A DNA stretch of 64,000 bases from Cylindrotheca closterium (taxonomy: Eukaryota > Bacillariophyta > Bacillariophyceae > Bacillariales > Bacillariaceae). The notes beneath the pieces are model-generated. The model searched no databases. It saw only the letters and a list, made by a program, of their open reading frames with translations, and was not told the DNA's origin. Location of the stretch: contig CAKOGP040002080.1 in NCBI GenBank assembly GCA_933822405.4, positions 1 to 64,000 on the forward strand, in the 5' to 3' direction. The number at the start of each line of letters is the position of its first letter. Positions within the stretch are counted from its first letter, which is position 1. Both the position numbers and the translations under genes were made by a program. Shown piece by piece: positions 50,879-61,900 of the stretch.

Positions 50879-53800
50879 CTAATCCTGCGGAACAGGATTG
50901 ATCAAGCGATTCTTGAAACTGCCTTGAAGCAAAAACGAGTACGGGAGTTCGTGCCTCTGTAGCATAGCAATCAAGTTCCACCAAAGGGTTGCCTGGATAT
51001 CTGTTCCTGACCGCCACTTGGGATTGAGGATGGTGTCAATCCCATTTTCCATTTTTATAACATGGTGGACTTCTTTTCGAAGAACCCATGGCGACAGTAA
51101 CTCGCAAAATAAAGGAGTCCCCTTTCCTTGTGAACCTTCAAAGGTTGGAGCGCTGCAAGAAACTGAGAATTTTGGAACAAAGCGGTGGTTACATCGAGAA
51201 CAAGTTGTTCTGTAATCTTCAAATTCGCAAGGAAGCCAGCCGTTCATAATCTCTTGCTCTGACATAATGTGTGAGCAACTTGGACAAGCATCTCCATTTG
51301 TGTCAAGAGAGAGGTCAGGGTATAGAAACTCCAAGAGACTTTGCCCCAACATAATTTGCTTGCTGAGACGATCGGTCAACGCCCATTCTTCAGACATGGG
51401 TTTCTTTGACTTCTTTTTTTGCCGCTTTTTCTTCTTCTTTTTCTTCATCAGGCTCCTGTTACTCGGAGGTACCAACCACTCCATCAAGGACGATCTTTTT
51501 GACGCAGTTGATGATTGCGACGACACCGATCCAGACTCAGAAAAGAAATCACTAAAAGCTGATTCCGATTCAGATTCCGATAAGACGCTGCCACGAATTG
51601 AGCTTCCTCTCGGTGTGCCACCAACTGCTTCCAGCTTCCTTCGTAGGAGGTCTGAGTAAGCATCTGTACCCCCGGTAGAATTCCGCACTGAACCCATTCC
51701 ATCACCTCCGCTGTGGCAAAAGGCACTCATAAAACATGCCAAAACTTCTTTGTCTGCAACTCCGTCACGTTTCATCATTTCAATAAGCTCAAGAGCACGT
51801 GTTGTGTCGCCACATCGGCTACAAGCTTCCATCAGGGATCGGAAAATATCTGGATCTGACAAGAAGCCACGGGTTTCCATCGCTTTCAACGAGTCGAACG
51901 CCAAGTCCAACTGGGCAACAGCAACATCTCTTGCCTCCTCATATTCTGCCAAGCCTTCATCATCGTCAAGCAAGCTGCCAGTCACTTTATTCATCCTTTC
52001 TATTTGGTTCAATGCAAACTTTGAAATAACAGTATATGCCTCTTGCGCCTGTGAGTTCAATTGGCCGGCATATTGAGGACAGGGAGTACAGTCAACGACT
52101 TGTTGCCCAAATCGCACTTCTGGATTGCAACCGTCGAACACACCGAGGGTGAAATCAGAAACCATGCCTTCATCGTATGGGGCAATTTCCACTGCATCCG
52201 ATGCCGAAACCTTCATTGGCCCACCGGCCATTTCAAGTTCCCTCATTTTCAATTGATAATCTCTCCATTCACGTCCAATCACAGCAGAGTATATAAAAAA
52301 GTAGACTGTGAATGCCATGCCCTCAGGGTGCATATCGTAATCGCTTCCATAGAATAGTAGCATTTCGCCGTTACTGTCTTTGGCAGGAGAATGGTGTTTC
52401 CGCAGTTTCGAAAATAGAGAAGCTTGTCGATCGAACTCGGCAGTAATTATGCTTGGAATGGGTCTTGGCTTGGAAAACAAATTCTTATCAAAGGTCTCTG
52501 GCCAACTCTTGTAGACAAAGGGACCTTTCCTGGGCAAGTCATTGGCATTTGGTTCAACTGCCACAAAAGACTTGAGTACCTTGTGCGCCTTGGCGCTCTG
52601 AAGAAAAGGAGTGTCCACTTTGGAAAATTTCAGGCGACTGCGATTCAATTTGGCATCGATACTCTGATCGAAAAATATGATTTCCGGCATTTCTGGATTG
52701 TATAACCGTTTCGTGATAAAATCATCAAAATGTTGTGTAGCGCACAACTCATACAGAAACGGCAAATAAAGCGCATTCTGAGACCCTAGAAATCCATCTC
52801 GGTCAAAGTATCGTCGCTTGTTCCATTTTTGAAATTCGTTGGCATTTGGTGACATTAATGGGGTGCTAGCACCTGCATCTGGAACGTGGAGGAACTCCCG
52901 ATAATGTTTGAAGATTGCAACAAAGAAACGGAGAAAGCATTCTTGAACCTTGTCCCACAAGCTTTGCTCTCTTTCAATGGTTTCATTCGACTTGGCCTGC
53001 CTAGCATCCGGTGTGGATTGGAAATTGAATGCATCATCGTATGTTTCAATCTTTTCATTCCATGTTTCTTCGGCCCTTTCCCTCGCGACTCTCTGAAAAT
53101 TCCTTTCTGAAATATTGTCATCCATAAAATCTCTGTATTCCTTTTCCAGACCCCTTGTCTCCCAAAATAAATGTCCAGCAATTTCATGCAAACTGGATTG
53201 CAACTTCATCCACTTCTTTCCAGGCACAGCTGGCAACTCTGGTGTTTCCTGTCCAAACATCAGACTGTTTTGATCCAAATCGACAACTACCGTATCTTCG
53301 CTTACAAACTGTTGTGTATGGTTCCAATTTTCTCGGGTGACTCCGCATAGATATGGTACTGGAGCATCCAGCATGGGACACAAGAAGCGTGGCAAGACTG
53401 GTACGTACAAATGACTCCACTTCATTGGATAAAGGAGTGAACAAAGAATCTCCGAACATACCGTCAACAAGGAGCATTGACTACTGACCAATAAAACTTT
53501 TCGTTCCATTGTGAGGCAATACCACAAGTGCAGTATCGTGTCAATATCCAAGCAATCAAAGAGAGTTTGGTACGGCAAGGCCACATAGGCAATGGGCAGA
53601 CGAGCTGGTGGTGACCAAAACCGAATCACCAAATCCAAAATGTTGACTTGCACTTCAAAGGCCCCTGGTGGTGGCGCTGGAATTTCCAAACAAATATTGA
53701 CAATATACCGCTCAATGGGAGCCGTCATGCAGTCCGTCGCCGTGGCCAATCGATACAATTGAGCCAAATATTTCCGAAACGCTCTGACATAGGGCCATAT

Positions 53801-54745
53801 TGACAATATACACAGGCACCGGGGCAAGTAAAGTTTTTCTTCTTCTGATACATCATCTTGTACCGTCACTTCAATGTCTCGATCCGAATTTTCGTGCACC
53901 AGACTCCTGGACCGTAAAATGTCTCCATCACCGGGACGATATTCTTCGTAAAACGTCAAGCAAGTGCCGTACACTTTCCGACCCTTTTCATTGGTCAAAA
54001 CAAAATGATGGACTTTAGGTTTTTGATATTCCGTAGTTGGTAGTACTACGTCTCCCAGTGGATGACAAAAGTGTGTAATCATGGGATTGAGTGGATTGTC
54101 CGCGTGGTCCGTTGGTGGAAACCTCGCCGTCACTCTGGGTTGAAAGGTGTTACGTTCCGACGCTCCTTCTGGGACGCGAATGTTACCATCTGTGTATTCG
54201 GATTCTTCTCGTTTCCAAGTCCCTAGTGGTTTGGGTGGTTTCAGTGTTTCTTCTCTCGATTCACTTTCATCCGCGGAAAGGGTCCGTTGTATAGCCCGTT
54301 CCGTTCCTGAGACTTCCTTTCTTTTAAATGTGTTTTGAAAGGATTCATTGAACCGTTTCGTGCCCTCGGTAAACTTGTCGGCAAACTTGTTGTTGTTGTT
54401 GTTGTGTTGGTGTAGTTTCGTTCGACCTTGTTCCGGTGTGGACGGCCTGGACCTACGCCTTTCGGGTGTCGACGGTCTCCTCCGTTCTGGCGTGGAAGGC
54501 CTTGATCTATTTCTTTCTGGAGTGGGTGGTCTCTTTTGCTGCTTTTGCGGACTACTGCTACTACCATTATCATTTTCATCCCATCTTGGTTGGCAACTAA
54601 TCACTACAAAGTATTCCACTAGCCTCTGAATGGCCGTAGTGTCTTCCAACACCGTTGGTTGGACGGAAATATTCCGTCGCAGTGTGGGTGTTTGAATACC
54701 GCTTTCTTTCTTCTCTTCCTGAGGAGGGGAAGAAGGAACTCTCAT
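50879..54745 (-). CDS. DENND4-type DENN domain protein (Rab GEF) with PPR-like motif
   Basis: Single-exon, 1,288 residues. A disordered start with RPSTPER-type repeats (about residues 75-110) precedes a tripartite DENN module: upstream DENN (about 200-330, ITHFCHPLGDVVLP and YGTCLTFYEEY), core DENN (about 345-480, LEIPAPPPGAFEVQV, LLVSSQCSLLTVCSEIL, PYLCGV) and downstream DENN (about 600-700). DENN proteins exchange GDP for GTP on Rab GTPases. Around residue 985 a PPR-like helical pair (DIFRSLMEACSRCGDTTRAL) follows, and the C terminus has CPSC and CSRC zinc-binding pairs and the block IQATLWWNLIAMLQRHELPY. DENN plus PPR plus this tail is the DENND4/Crag layout, which acts on Rab10-like GTPases in animals. 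The partner here is inferred. Confidence 0.9.
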   Translation of the reverse strand: MRVPSSPPQEEKKESGIQTPTLRRNISVQPTVLEDTTAIQRLVEYFVVISCQPRWDENDNGSSSSPQKQQKRPPTPERNRSRPSTPERRRPSTPERRRSRPSTPEQGRTKLHQHNNNNNKFADKFTEGTKRFNESFQNTFKRKEVSGTERAIQRTLSADESESREETLKPPKPLGTWKREESEYTDGNIRVPEGASERNTFQPRVTARFPPTDHADNPLNPMITHFCHPLGDVVLPTTEYQKPKVHHFVLTNEKGRKVYGTCLTFYEEYRPGDGDILRSRSLVHENSDRDIEVTVQDDVSEEEKLYLPRCLCILSIWPYVRAFRKYLAQLYRLATATDCMTAPIERYIVNICLEIPAPPPGAFEVQVNILDLVIRFWSPPARLPIAYVALPYQTLFDCLDIDTILHLWYCLTMERKVLLVSSQCSLLTVCSEILCSLLYPMKWSHLYVPVLPRFLCPMLDAPVPYLCGVTRENWNHTQQFVSEDTVVVDLDQNSLMFGQETPELPAVPGKKWMKLQSSLHEIAGHLFWETRGLEKEYRDFMDDNISERNFQRVARERAEETWNEKIETYDDAFNFQSTPDARQAKSNETIEREQSLWDKVQECFLRFFVAIFKHYREFLHVPDAGASTPLMSPNANEFQKWNKRRYFDRDGFLGSQNALYLPFLYELCATQHFDDFITKRLYNPEMPEIIFFDQSIDAKLNRSRLKFSKVDTPFLQSAKAHKVLKSFVAVEPNANDLPRKGPFVYKSWPETFDKNLFSKPRPIPSIITAEFDRQASLFSKLRKHHSPAKDSNGEMLLFYGSDYDMHPEGMAFTVYFFIYSAVIGREWRDYQLKMRELEMAGGPMKVSASDAVEIAPYDEGMVSDFTLGVFDGCNPEVRFGQQVVDCTPCPQYAGQLNSQAQEAYTVISKFALNQIERMNKVTGSLLDDDEGLAEYEEARDVAVAQLDLAFDSLKAMETRGFLSDPDIFRSLMEACSRCGDTTRALELIEMMKRDGVADKEVLACFMSAFCHSGGDGMGSVRNSTGGTDAYSDLLRRKLEAVGGTPRGSSIRGSVLSESESESAFSDFFSESGSVSSQSSTASKRSSLMEWLVPPSNRSLMKKKKKKKRQKKKSKKPMSEEWALTDRLSKQIMLGQSLLEFLYPDLSLDTNGDACPSCSHIMSEQEIMNGWLPCEFEDYRTTCSRCNHRFVPKFSVSCSAPTFEGSQGKGTPLFCELLSPWVLRKEVHHVIKMENGIDTILNPKWRSGTDIQATLWWNLIAMLQRHELPYSFLLQGSFKNRLINPVPQD

Positions 54746-54788
54746 TCTACTACAAAGTTGTGTTTGGAATAGAGGATAGTGTAGTGTA

Positions 54789-54833
54789 GTGTGGTGTGGT
54801 GTGGTGTGGTGTGGTGTGGTGTGGTGTGGTGTG
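54789..54833. repeat. GTGGT pentanucleotide microsatellite
   Basis: About eight to nine uninterrupted GTGGT units, flanked by degenerate TAGTG units. It sits 44-90 bp upstream of the DENND4 ATG, probably in its 5' UTR or promoter. Confidence 0.85.
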
Positions 54834-55826
54834 TATAGTGTATTGTTTCTATAAGATGATGCGTGTGTGTGGGTGCTTGTTAAGTCGTGAGAGTGTTAGT
54901 AGAAGCTCGTCGTCGTATTCGGTTGGCCGTTATGATCCGTCCAACGCTGTGTTCAAAAGACTGCAATGCGGAAAGACTTGCGTTGTGTGATCTGTGTTCG
55001 TGCGACCAAATAAGCTAAATATCAAAATCCAACGGACCACCACCACCATGCTCAATGCTTGGACCATACATCCCCTTTTTATTTTGATAAAAACGGGGAT
55101 TCGGTAGTCGATTGATTCATTTGATTTCCTCCATCCACCGCGCTATGTTTTCTACATGTATTGCTACTGTCAAAAACCTACCAGGGTCGACACACTCGAG
55201 CGAGCGAGAATTTGTGAGCGGCGCCAAGGATGGAAATCGATCTCCGGCAAGAGTGAGCGAAATGTGTAGTGCATCATTGACCAAGTAGATCCTCCTCGTA
55301 AGTGACCGTTGAATGAATTTGAGCGTTTCCTACATTGTAAGGGTGAAAAAGAGAGTGTTGAAGACACCTTCCATGACCGCCAATGCCTTGTTTCCCGTCA
55401 TCCTTGTGGTTTCTGGATGCCAATTTGTCGAAACTGGAAACGCGCGCATTTGTGTGATTCGTAAAACCAGAAGCGATTCTTCATTTTTCACTCCCAAAAC
55501 CGAATTTTGGTGGGTCAAAACAAGCAATGGGAGTGTCGGGCAAGGATATGGGAGGCATTGGAACCTTCAAAAGGCATAAGAATCATCTTTGTTCATTACA
55601 AGCACAAACTTACTACTGGTTGTACGAACACACACACCAAAAGATGATTCTCCTGTCATTTTGTGATATCGTCTTACTAAAGAACCTCCAAAATCATCTC
55701 TGAAAGTACCTTTTCACCGTTTTTCTCTCTCACACACATACACTTTCCTTCTTTAGAACGACTACACGTGCTGCGTCTCATTACACACCACAACACCACA
55801 CGCACAAACACTTCTCCACGCTGTAG

Positions 55827-55890
55827 TAACAACAACAACAACTACTACTGCTACACACACACACACACGCACACGCACACACACACACTA
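55827..55890. repeat. AAC/ACT and CA microsatellites
   Basis: A short AAC then ACT trinucleotide run (about 55827-55848) followed by an interrupted CA run (about 55852-55888). It ends about 35 bp before the CHD-like ATG and is probably 5' UTR. Confidence 0.8.
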
Positions 55891-55926
55891 CGACTATACT
55901 CAATCTAAACATACTTCCACAACATC

Positions 55927-58900
55927 ATGTCAGATGGAGGCCGTCGCTCCCGACGAGCCCGGGCCAAGGTGGTCAATTACGCCCTCGAACAAGAATTCAG
56001 TGATGCGGAAGACGTCTTTGAAGACTCGGACAAGGAGGAGCCAGTGATTGCTGCTCCCACTCCCAAACGGGGACGTCCGCGGAAATCCAAAGGAGCTGCC
56101 GAGGGGGTCGTCTTGGTACAACAAGGAACGGACGAACAAGGAGCCTACGTTCCTCCCAAGACAATGTATACGGAAAAGGGATACGATCCGTCATTGCCGC
56201 CAATACGAGAGCGATTTCCATTTCTTCCGGAATACGAAGAAGATGGGTCTCCCCGGATTGAACTCATTGTGGGAAGACGACCCGTAGATGGCAATGATGG
56301 AAAGGAAACCAAGGACGACGATGATGATGAAGAAAACGAGGAAAAGGCTGACACGGAAGAAGACGATGATGAAGACGAGGAAGACTCGGATGCCGGTCGA
56401 GGCAGAAGACGAGGTCGGCGAAGGGGTCGCTCGACCACCAAAAAGGAAAAGGAAACCAAAAAGAAAAACAAGAAAGAATCGTCACCAAAGGAGAAGGAGT
56501 CCACCATTGAATACGAATATCTGGTCAAGTACAAGAATCGCTCCTACCTTCACCTCGAATACAAGACGGGTGCTGATTTAGAATCCATGAACAAGTCAGC
56601 CAAGGGATTGTACCGTCGCTATCTACGCAAGTTGGCTTCCGGAAATCACGACGAAGACTTTGAAGACCCAAACTTTGATCCGTCCTATGCCGAGCCCCAA
56701 AAGATTCTGGCAGAAACGGAACAAGAATTGACGCTGGATCTTACCGATAAGGAACTCATGAAGTGGGAAGAAAAACGAGAAAAAGAAATTGCCGAGGAAT
56801 CCTCCAGCGAAGACGAATCGGAAGATGAGGACAAAGATAAAGATAAGGATGAGAAAGAAGGCGATGAGGATAAAGAAGACAAAGACAAGGACAAGGAGGG
56901 ATCCAAAGAAGGAGAAAAGAAAACAGAAGAACATGAAGGTAGGTTGATGAAAATGCTGCTTGGAATGAAAATGCATATGAATTGCTTTCCTATACTTCCC
57001 CGTTTTCAAAAAATACTCACCACGATGTCCAATCATTTTTTCAGAAGAAGAAGTTGAAGATTGGGATGAAAATGAAGATGTCGACTTTAGTCAACTCACA
57101 GTAGATAAACTTCGAAAAATTGTCAACAAGGATGGACCCTATTACCCCAAAATCGAAGGATGTGATAATCCTTACCGAGACGGATACATTACAGAGCCAC
57201 CGAAAAAGCCTCGAGCTTCATATCTCTTTTTCCAATGTACCATGCGATCATACTTTGCCAAGCGCAACCCCAAGGCTACTCAAGGAGAACTCATGACCAT
57301 TGTGGGGGAACAATGGAATTCCATGAATGAAGAAGAACAGGCTCCCTTTATTCAACTGGCCAAAGAAGAAGTCAAGGAATATGAAAAGGAACGGGCTCTC
57401 ATGGAACGCGCCCAACGACCCAACGAAATGTGGCAACCCATTCGGCGGTGCCTGATGGTGTTGGAAACCTTGGCAAAAGATGAGTTTTCGGACATTTTTT
57501 TGGAGCCTGTGGATTTGGAAGAGTTTCCAGACTATGAAGAACTGATTGATCAACCTATGGATCTAGGAACCATTCGAACCAGGCTCAAAAATAAAAAGTA
57601 TCAAGCACCCGAGCAATTTGCCCGTGATATGCGAAAGGTAGGTCTTCCGAGGCAATGATTATTCTTTTGCTTCTTTTGTAGTTTTGTAGTTTTGTCTCAT
57701 GTCTTTTTCTTCTACGTTGATAGGTTTGGAACAACTGCAAGATTTACAATCGCCACGGATCCGCAATTTGGCACGTCGGAGACTACATGTCCAAACAGTT
57801 TGAACGGATCTACCATGAGTGGGTTCTAGGCTTTCGGGAACGCTATTTGCGATGGGCAGATCCACGTGCTCGTCCGTGGGAAGGCAAACACGAGATTACC
57901 GATGCCGAAGCTGCCGCACGAAAGAGAGCCGAACTAGGTGATACTCCCAAAAAGACCGTCAAGCAAACAATGTACCTGGTCAAATGGGTTGGACTAGGAT
58001 ACGAGTACTGCACTTGGGAGACGAAGGACGATATTGGAAGACCAGATCTTATTGCAGAGTACAAGAAACTCAACAACGCATCGACAGACGAGCCAGACAT
58101 GCCCGTGGCGGTGGTGCAAAAAGTACTTGACGATGCTGAGCACGTTAGCAGGGAAAATGCGGGAGGAAATCACTGTATTCCGGAAATGAGAGCACAGCTC
58201 TACGCACAAACTAGAGCCTTTCAGTTTTGCAAGTTCGCAATGGATTTGCCAGAGAAACTGACTCCAGAGTGTGGACCAAAGACACAAGCGAGTCACAACT
58301 CGGCCAAGTATCCTCCTGAAGTAGCTGAGTGCTTGCATTCATTGACGTACAAAGTTTCACAATCGAGTGCATATTCGAATCTTGTCGAATACCAGAAGAA
58401 GATGCCACCTCTCCTGGCTGGGGAGTACGACACGATTATTCCAGTAACTGCAAAGGGTCTAATGATGAATGTTGGTGAAGTGAACGGCTCGGTTGCCTTT
58501 CTTGGTTATCGCCAATTTCCTGATGGAAGCAAGGGTCCTGCTGAAATCAAAACCTTGATTCGTGGTGCCGGTGATCGGATCATTGCCGTTGACGGTGTCA
58601 GCACTATCAACAAGACCTTCCAAGAAGTCATTGGATTCCTTCGAGAAAGTGGCAAAAACAAGTTTGCCTTTATGCGATTCCTTGAAGCCAAGCTCACCAA
58701 TGGGGACAGTAACTTGACTAGTTTTGGCAGACTTGGACGCTACGCAACCGAAGAGCTTAAAGACAAGTTCGCGCTGGATCGAAAGGTAATTCTTGCCAGT
58801 CGAATGCAAGAAAAGGAGGAAGAAAAAGAGACCGAAGAAGTAGCCAACGACGCCGATGGGGAAGGGGGGTCCGATGATGGTTCAGAAGCTAGCGAAGGTT

Positions 58901-61900
58901 CCTTCCAACCGGATAGTGATGAAGAGAAGGAAGAGGAGGAAGACGAAAATATGGTTCTGGAAAAGAATGCTACTGTAGATGAAAACATGAGAGATGTAGA
59001 AACGAACGTAAAGGCAGATGAACAACCCGAGCCAAAATCACAAACGCCGCAGAAGGATGATAAAAAATCGGAAGCCAAACCCCAGGAGGATCTTCCACGG
59101 CACAGAGCCGAAACGACTCATTCTCTTGCCTATCGATTGCTTGACTTGGACGTAGGATACAGCAGCGATGAGGGAGGCGATGAGGACTGTGCCTTCTACT
59201 TGGATGGTGTTGACACAACCTTTACAGCTAAAACTGATATACCACCTGAACTAATTGAGGCAACCGAGAAAGCCAAGCCCAAGGGGGTGAAGGATGATTC
59301 AAAGACTCTGCCGGTCAAGAAGAACGAGTTCAGCACTCTTGGCGATCGAGGCAAGTTGATTGCAGCAGTCAATCTCACTTCAGAAGCACCCGACCCAGAA
59401 GACTTCGACAGATTCCCGAACATTTCCACGAAGCGTGAGGAGCTGGCGAGGGCGAAAGCAGCAGGTCCTGCAGTCAGTGCAATGGACGTGGACGCAGAAC
59501 AAAAAGTAGTGAAAAGGTCTACAGTGAAGATTGAGCAAATTAACGTCGACACAAACGAAGTTATCAATGTTTGGGCAAATGCAGAAGCAGCCGCTGCGAC
59601 ACTACAAATTCCTCTTAACGAGCTGAGACAGGTGCTTCGTGGGGAGTACGACGAAGACTTGGAAGAGGAGATTGGTGGATTCCGATGGCAGTATGCTCTT
59701 GCTGGTGCCACCGTCACTGCAGGGAAAGCTGAGTCCAAGGGAAAAGGAAGCAAGAAAGGAAAAGAAGCTTGGCTTCAATTCCGAGACAGACTGTACGATC
59801 CCAACGAACCGCACCTGTACAAGAACGAGAACAAACTTCGAGACTATCAAGTCGAGGGTGTGAATTGGTTGGCTAGTACATACTACAAAAAGCATGGTTG
59901 CATTCTAGCTGACGAAATGGGACTGGTACGGACCTTGTAATTGTTTCATTCGATTTTCGATGTGTGCCGAACCTTCTAACTCCGTTTTTCCGACAGGGCA
60001 AGACCGTGCAAATTGTATGTTATCTAGAGCACTTGTATCGAGTGGAGAAAATTCGACGACCCCATCTCGTGGTTGTCCCTCTCTCCACTGTGGAACATTG
60101 GCGACGGGAGTTCGAAGGCTGGACAAATATGGTGTGCTGTGTCTACCATGATCGTCAGCGTGTGTGGCGCGATGTTCTTCGGGAATACGAATGGTACTTT
60201 GAAGACCGACCGCACAATTCTGACTATCTGAAATTTGATGTTCTTGTCACAACATACGATACACTCATCGGTGACTTTGACGTCATCAGTCAAATTCCAT
60301 TTAGAACCGCTGTTGTGGATGAGGCGCATCGTCTTCGGAATCAGAAGGGGAAACTGCTCGAATGCATGAAAGAAATCAGTGCAAGGGGAACAATGCAATA
60401 TGGATTCCAGAGCCGTGTATTGATGTCTGGTACTCCTCTGCAGAATGATTTAACTGAATTGTGGACACTTCTAAACTTCATTGAGCCGTTCAAGTTCCCG
60501 GATCTCGACGACTTCCAAGCCCTATATGGAAATATGGCAAGCAAGGAACAGGTCGAAGGTCTTCAGGGCAAAATATCGCCATTCATGCTTCGCCGTGTGA
60601 AAGAGGATGTTGCCAAGGATATCCCAGCTAAAGAAGAGACCGTGATTGATGTGGAGCTAACCAGTATTCAAAAACAATACTACCGTGCGATCTTTGAGCA
60701 TAACCACGCTTTCTTGAACATGGGATCCAGTCGATCTAATGCTCCAAAACTGATGAATATTCAAATGGAGTTGAGAAAGGTGTGCAACCACCCATGTTTG
60801 CTCGAAGGAGTTGAACACCGTGAGCAGGACCGCCAGTTTAAGGAATACCAAGAAGAAGGGAAGTTCGAAGGGAAAGCTCCTGAAGACATGCAGCACATGT
60901 TGAACGAACATCTCTATGTAATGACGAGTGGTAAAATGGTCTTGTTGGACAAGCTACTTCCAAAACTTCGAGCAGAAGGTCACAAGATCCTAATCTTCAG
61001 CCAAATGGTTCGTATGCTCGACCTCATATCCGAGTACTGTGAATTCCGCAAGTTTCCTTACGAGAGACTGGATGGTCGAGTTCGAGGAACGGAGCGTCAG
61101 AAATCTATAGATCGCTTTGAGAGGGATTCCAACAGTTTCCTTTTCTTACTCTCAACTCGAGCTGGTGGTGTCGGAATCAACCTTACTGCAGCAGATGTGT
61201 GCATTATTTTCGACAGTGATTGGAATCCTCAAAACGATGTACAGGCCCAAGCTAGATGCCATCGAATTGGTCAAACAAAGGATGTCCGAATTTACCGTCT
61301 AGTCACAAGTCGAACTTTCGAACAAGAAATGTTCGACAGGGCTAGCAAAAAGTTGGGGTTGGAGCAAGCGGTTTTGGGAACCTTTGATCAGCAAGATGAT
61401 AGTGACAAACCAACTAGCAAAGAAATGGAGCAACTCCTCAAGAAAGGCGCTTATGCTCTCTTGGAGGATGAGAACGATGAAATTGGCAAAGAATTCTGCG
61501 CAGATGATATCGACAACATTCTGGCTAAGCGAACACGTACTCGTGTTGTCGAAGGTACCAAAACTGCATCCTGGTTGAACAAATCAGGGATGGTTGTGAG
61601 CAAATCCAAATTTTCATCGGACAGCAAGACTGCGGGTCTAGATATGGATGATCCCTTGTTCTGGCAAAAGGTAATGCCCGACTTCGTGACGCCATCAATC
61701 ATGATCCAGAAGCTGGAGGACTTATCCGATGAAATCTTCGGCACCACCGGCAAGAAGAAAGGAAAAGGTCGGGGCCGAGGTAGATGGAAGAGGAAGAAGG
61801 CTGGAGAAGAAGAAAAGGAGCAGGACGAAAACGAAAAAGCTATCGAGGTGGAGGATGACGGAGATGAGAAGAAAGATACTACTGAGACAGAGAGCAAGAC

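Larger units (their letters stand above)
54746..55926. other. long divergent promoter region, DENND4-like / CHD-like
   Basis: The longest gene-free stretch. It holds a GTGGT pentanucleotide microsatellite near the DENND4 start and AAC/ACT and CA runs just before the CHD start. A plus-strand frame of 88 codons (55313-55579) has no signature and is not called. No RNA gene is seen. Confidence 0.5.

Noticed and set aside
55313..55579. 88-codon plus-strand frame in the DENND4/CHD spacer
   Set aside because: No recognisable domain, and no splice continuation was found. It may be transcribed, but nothing supports a protein.
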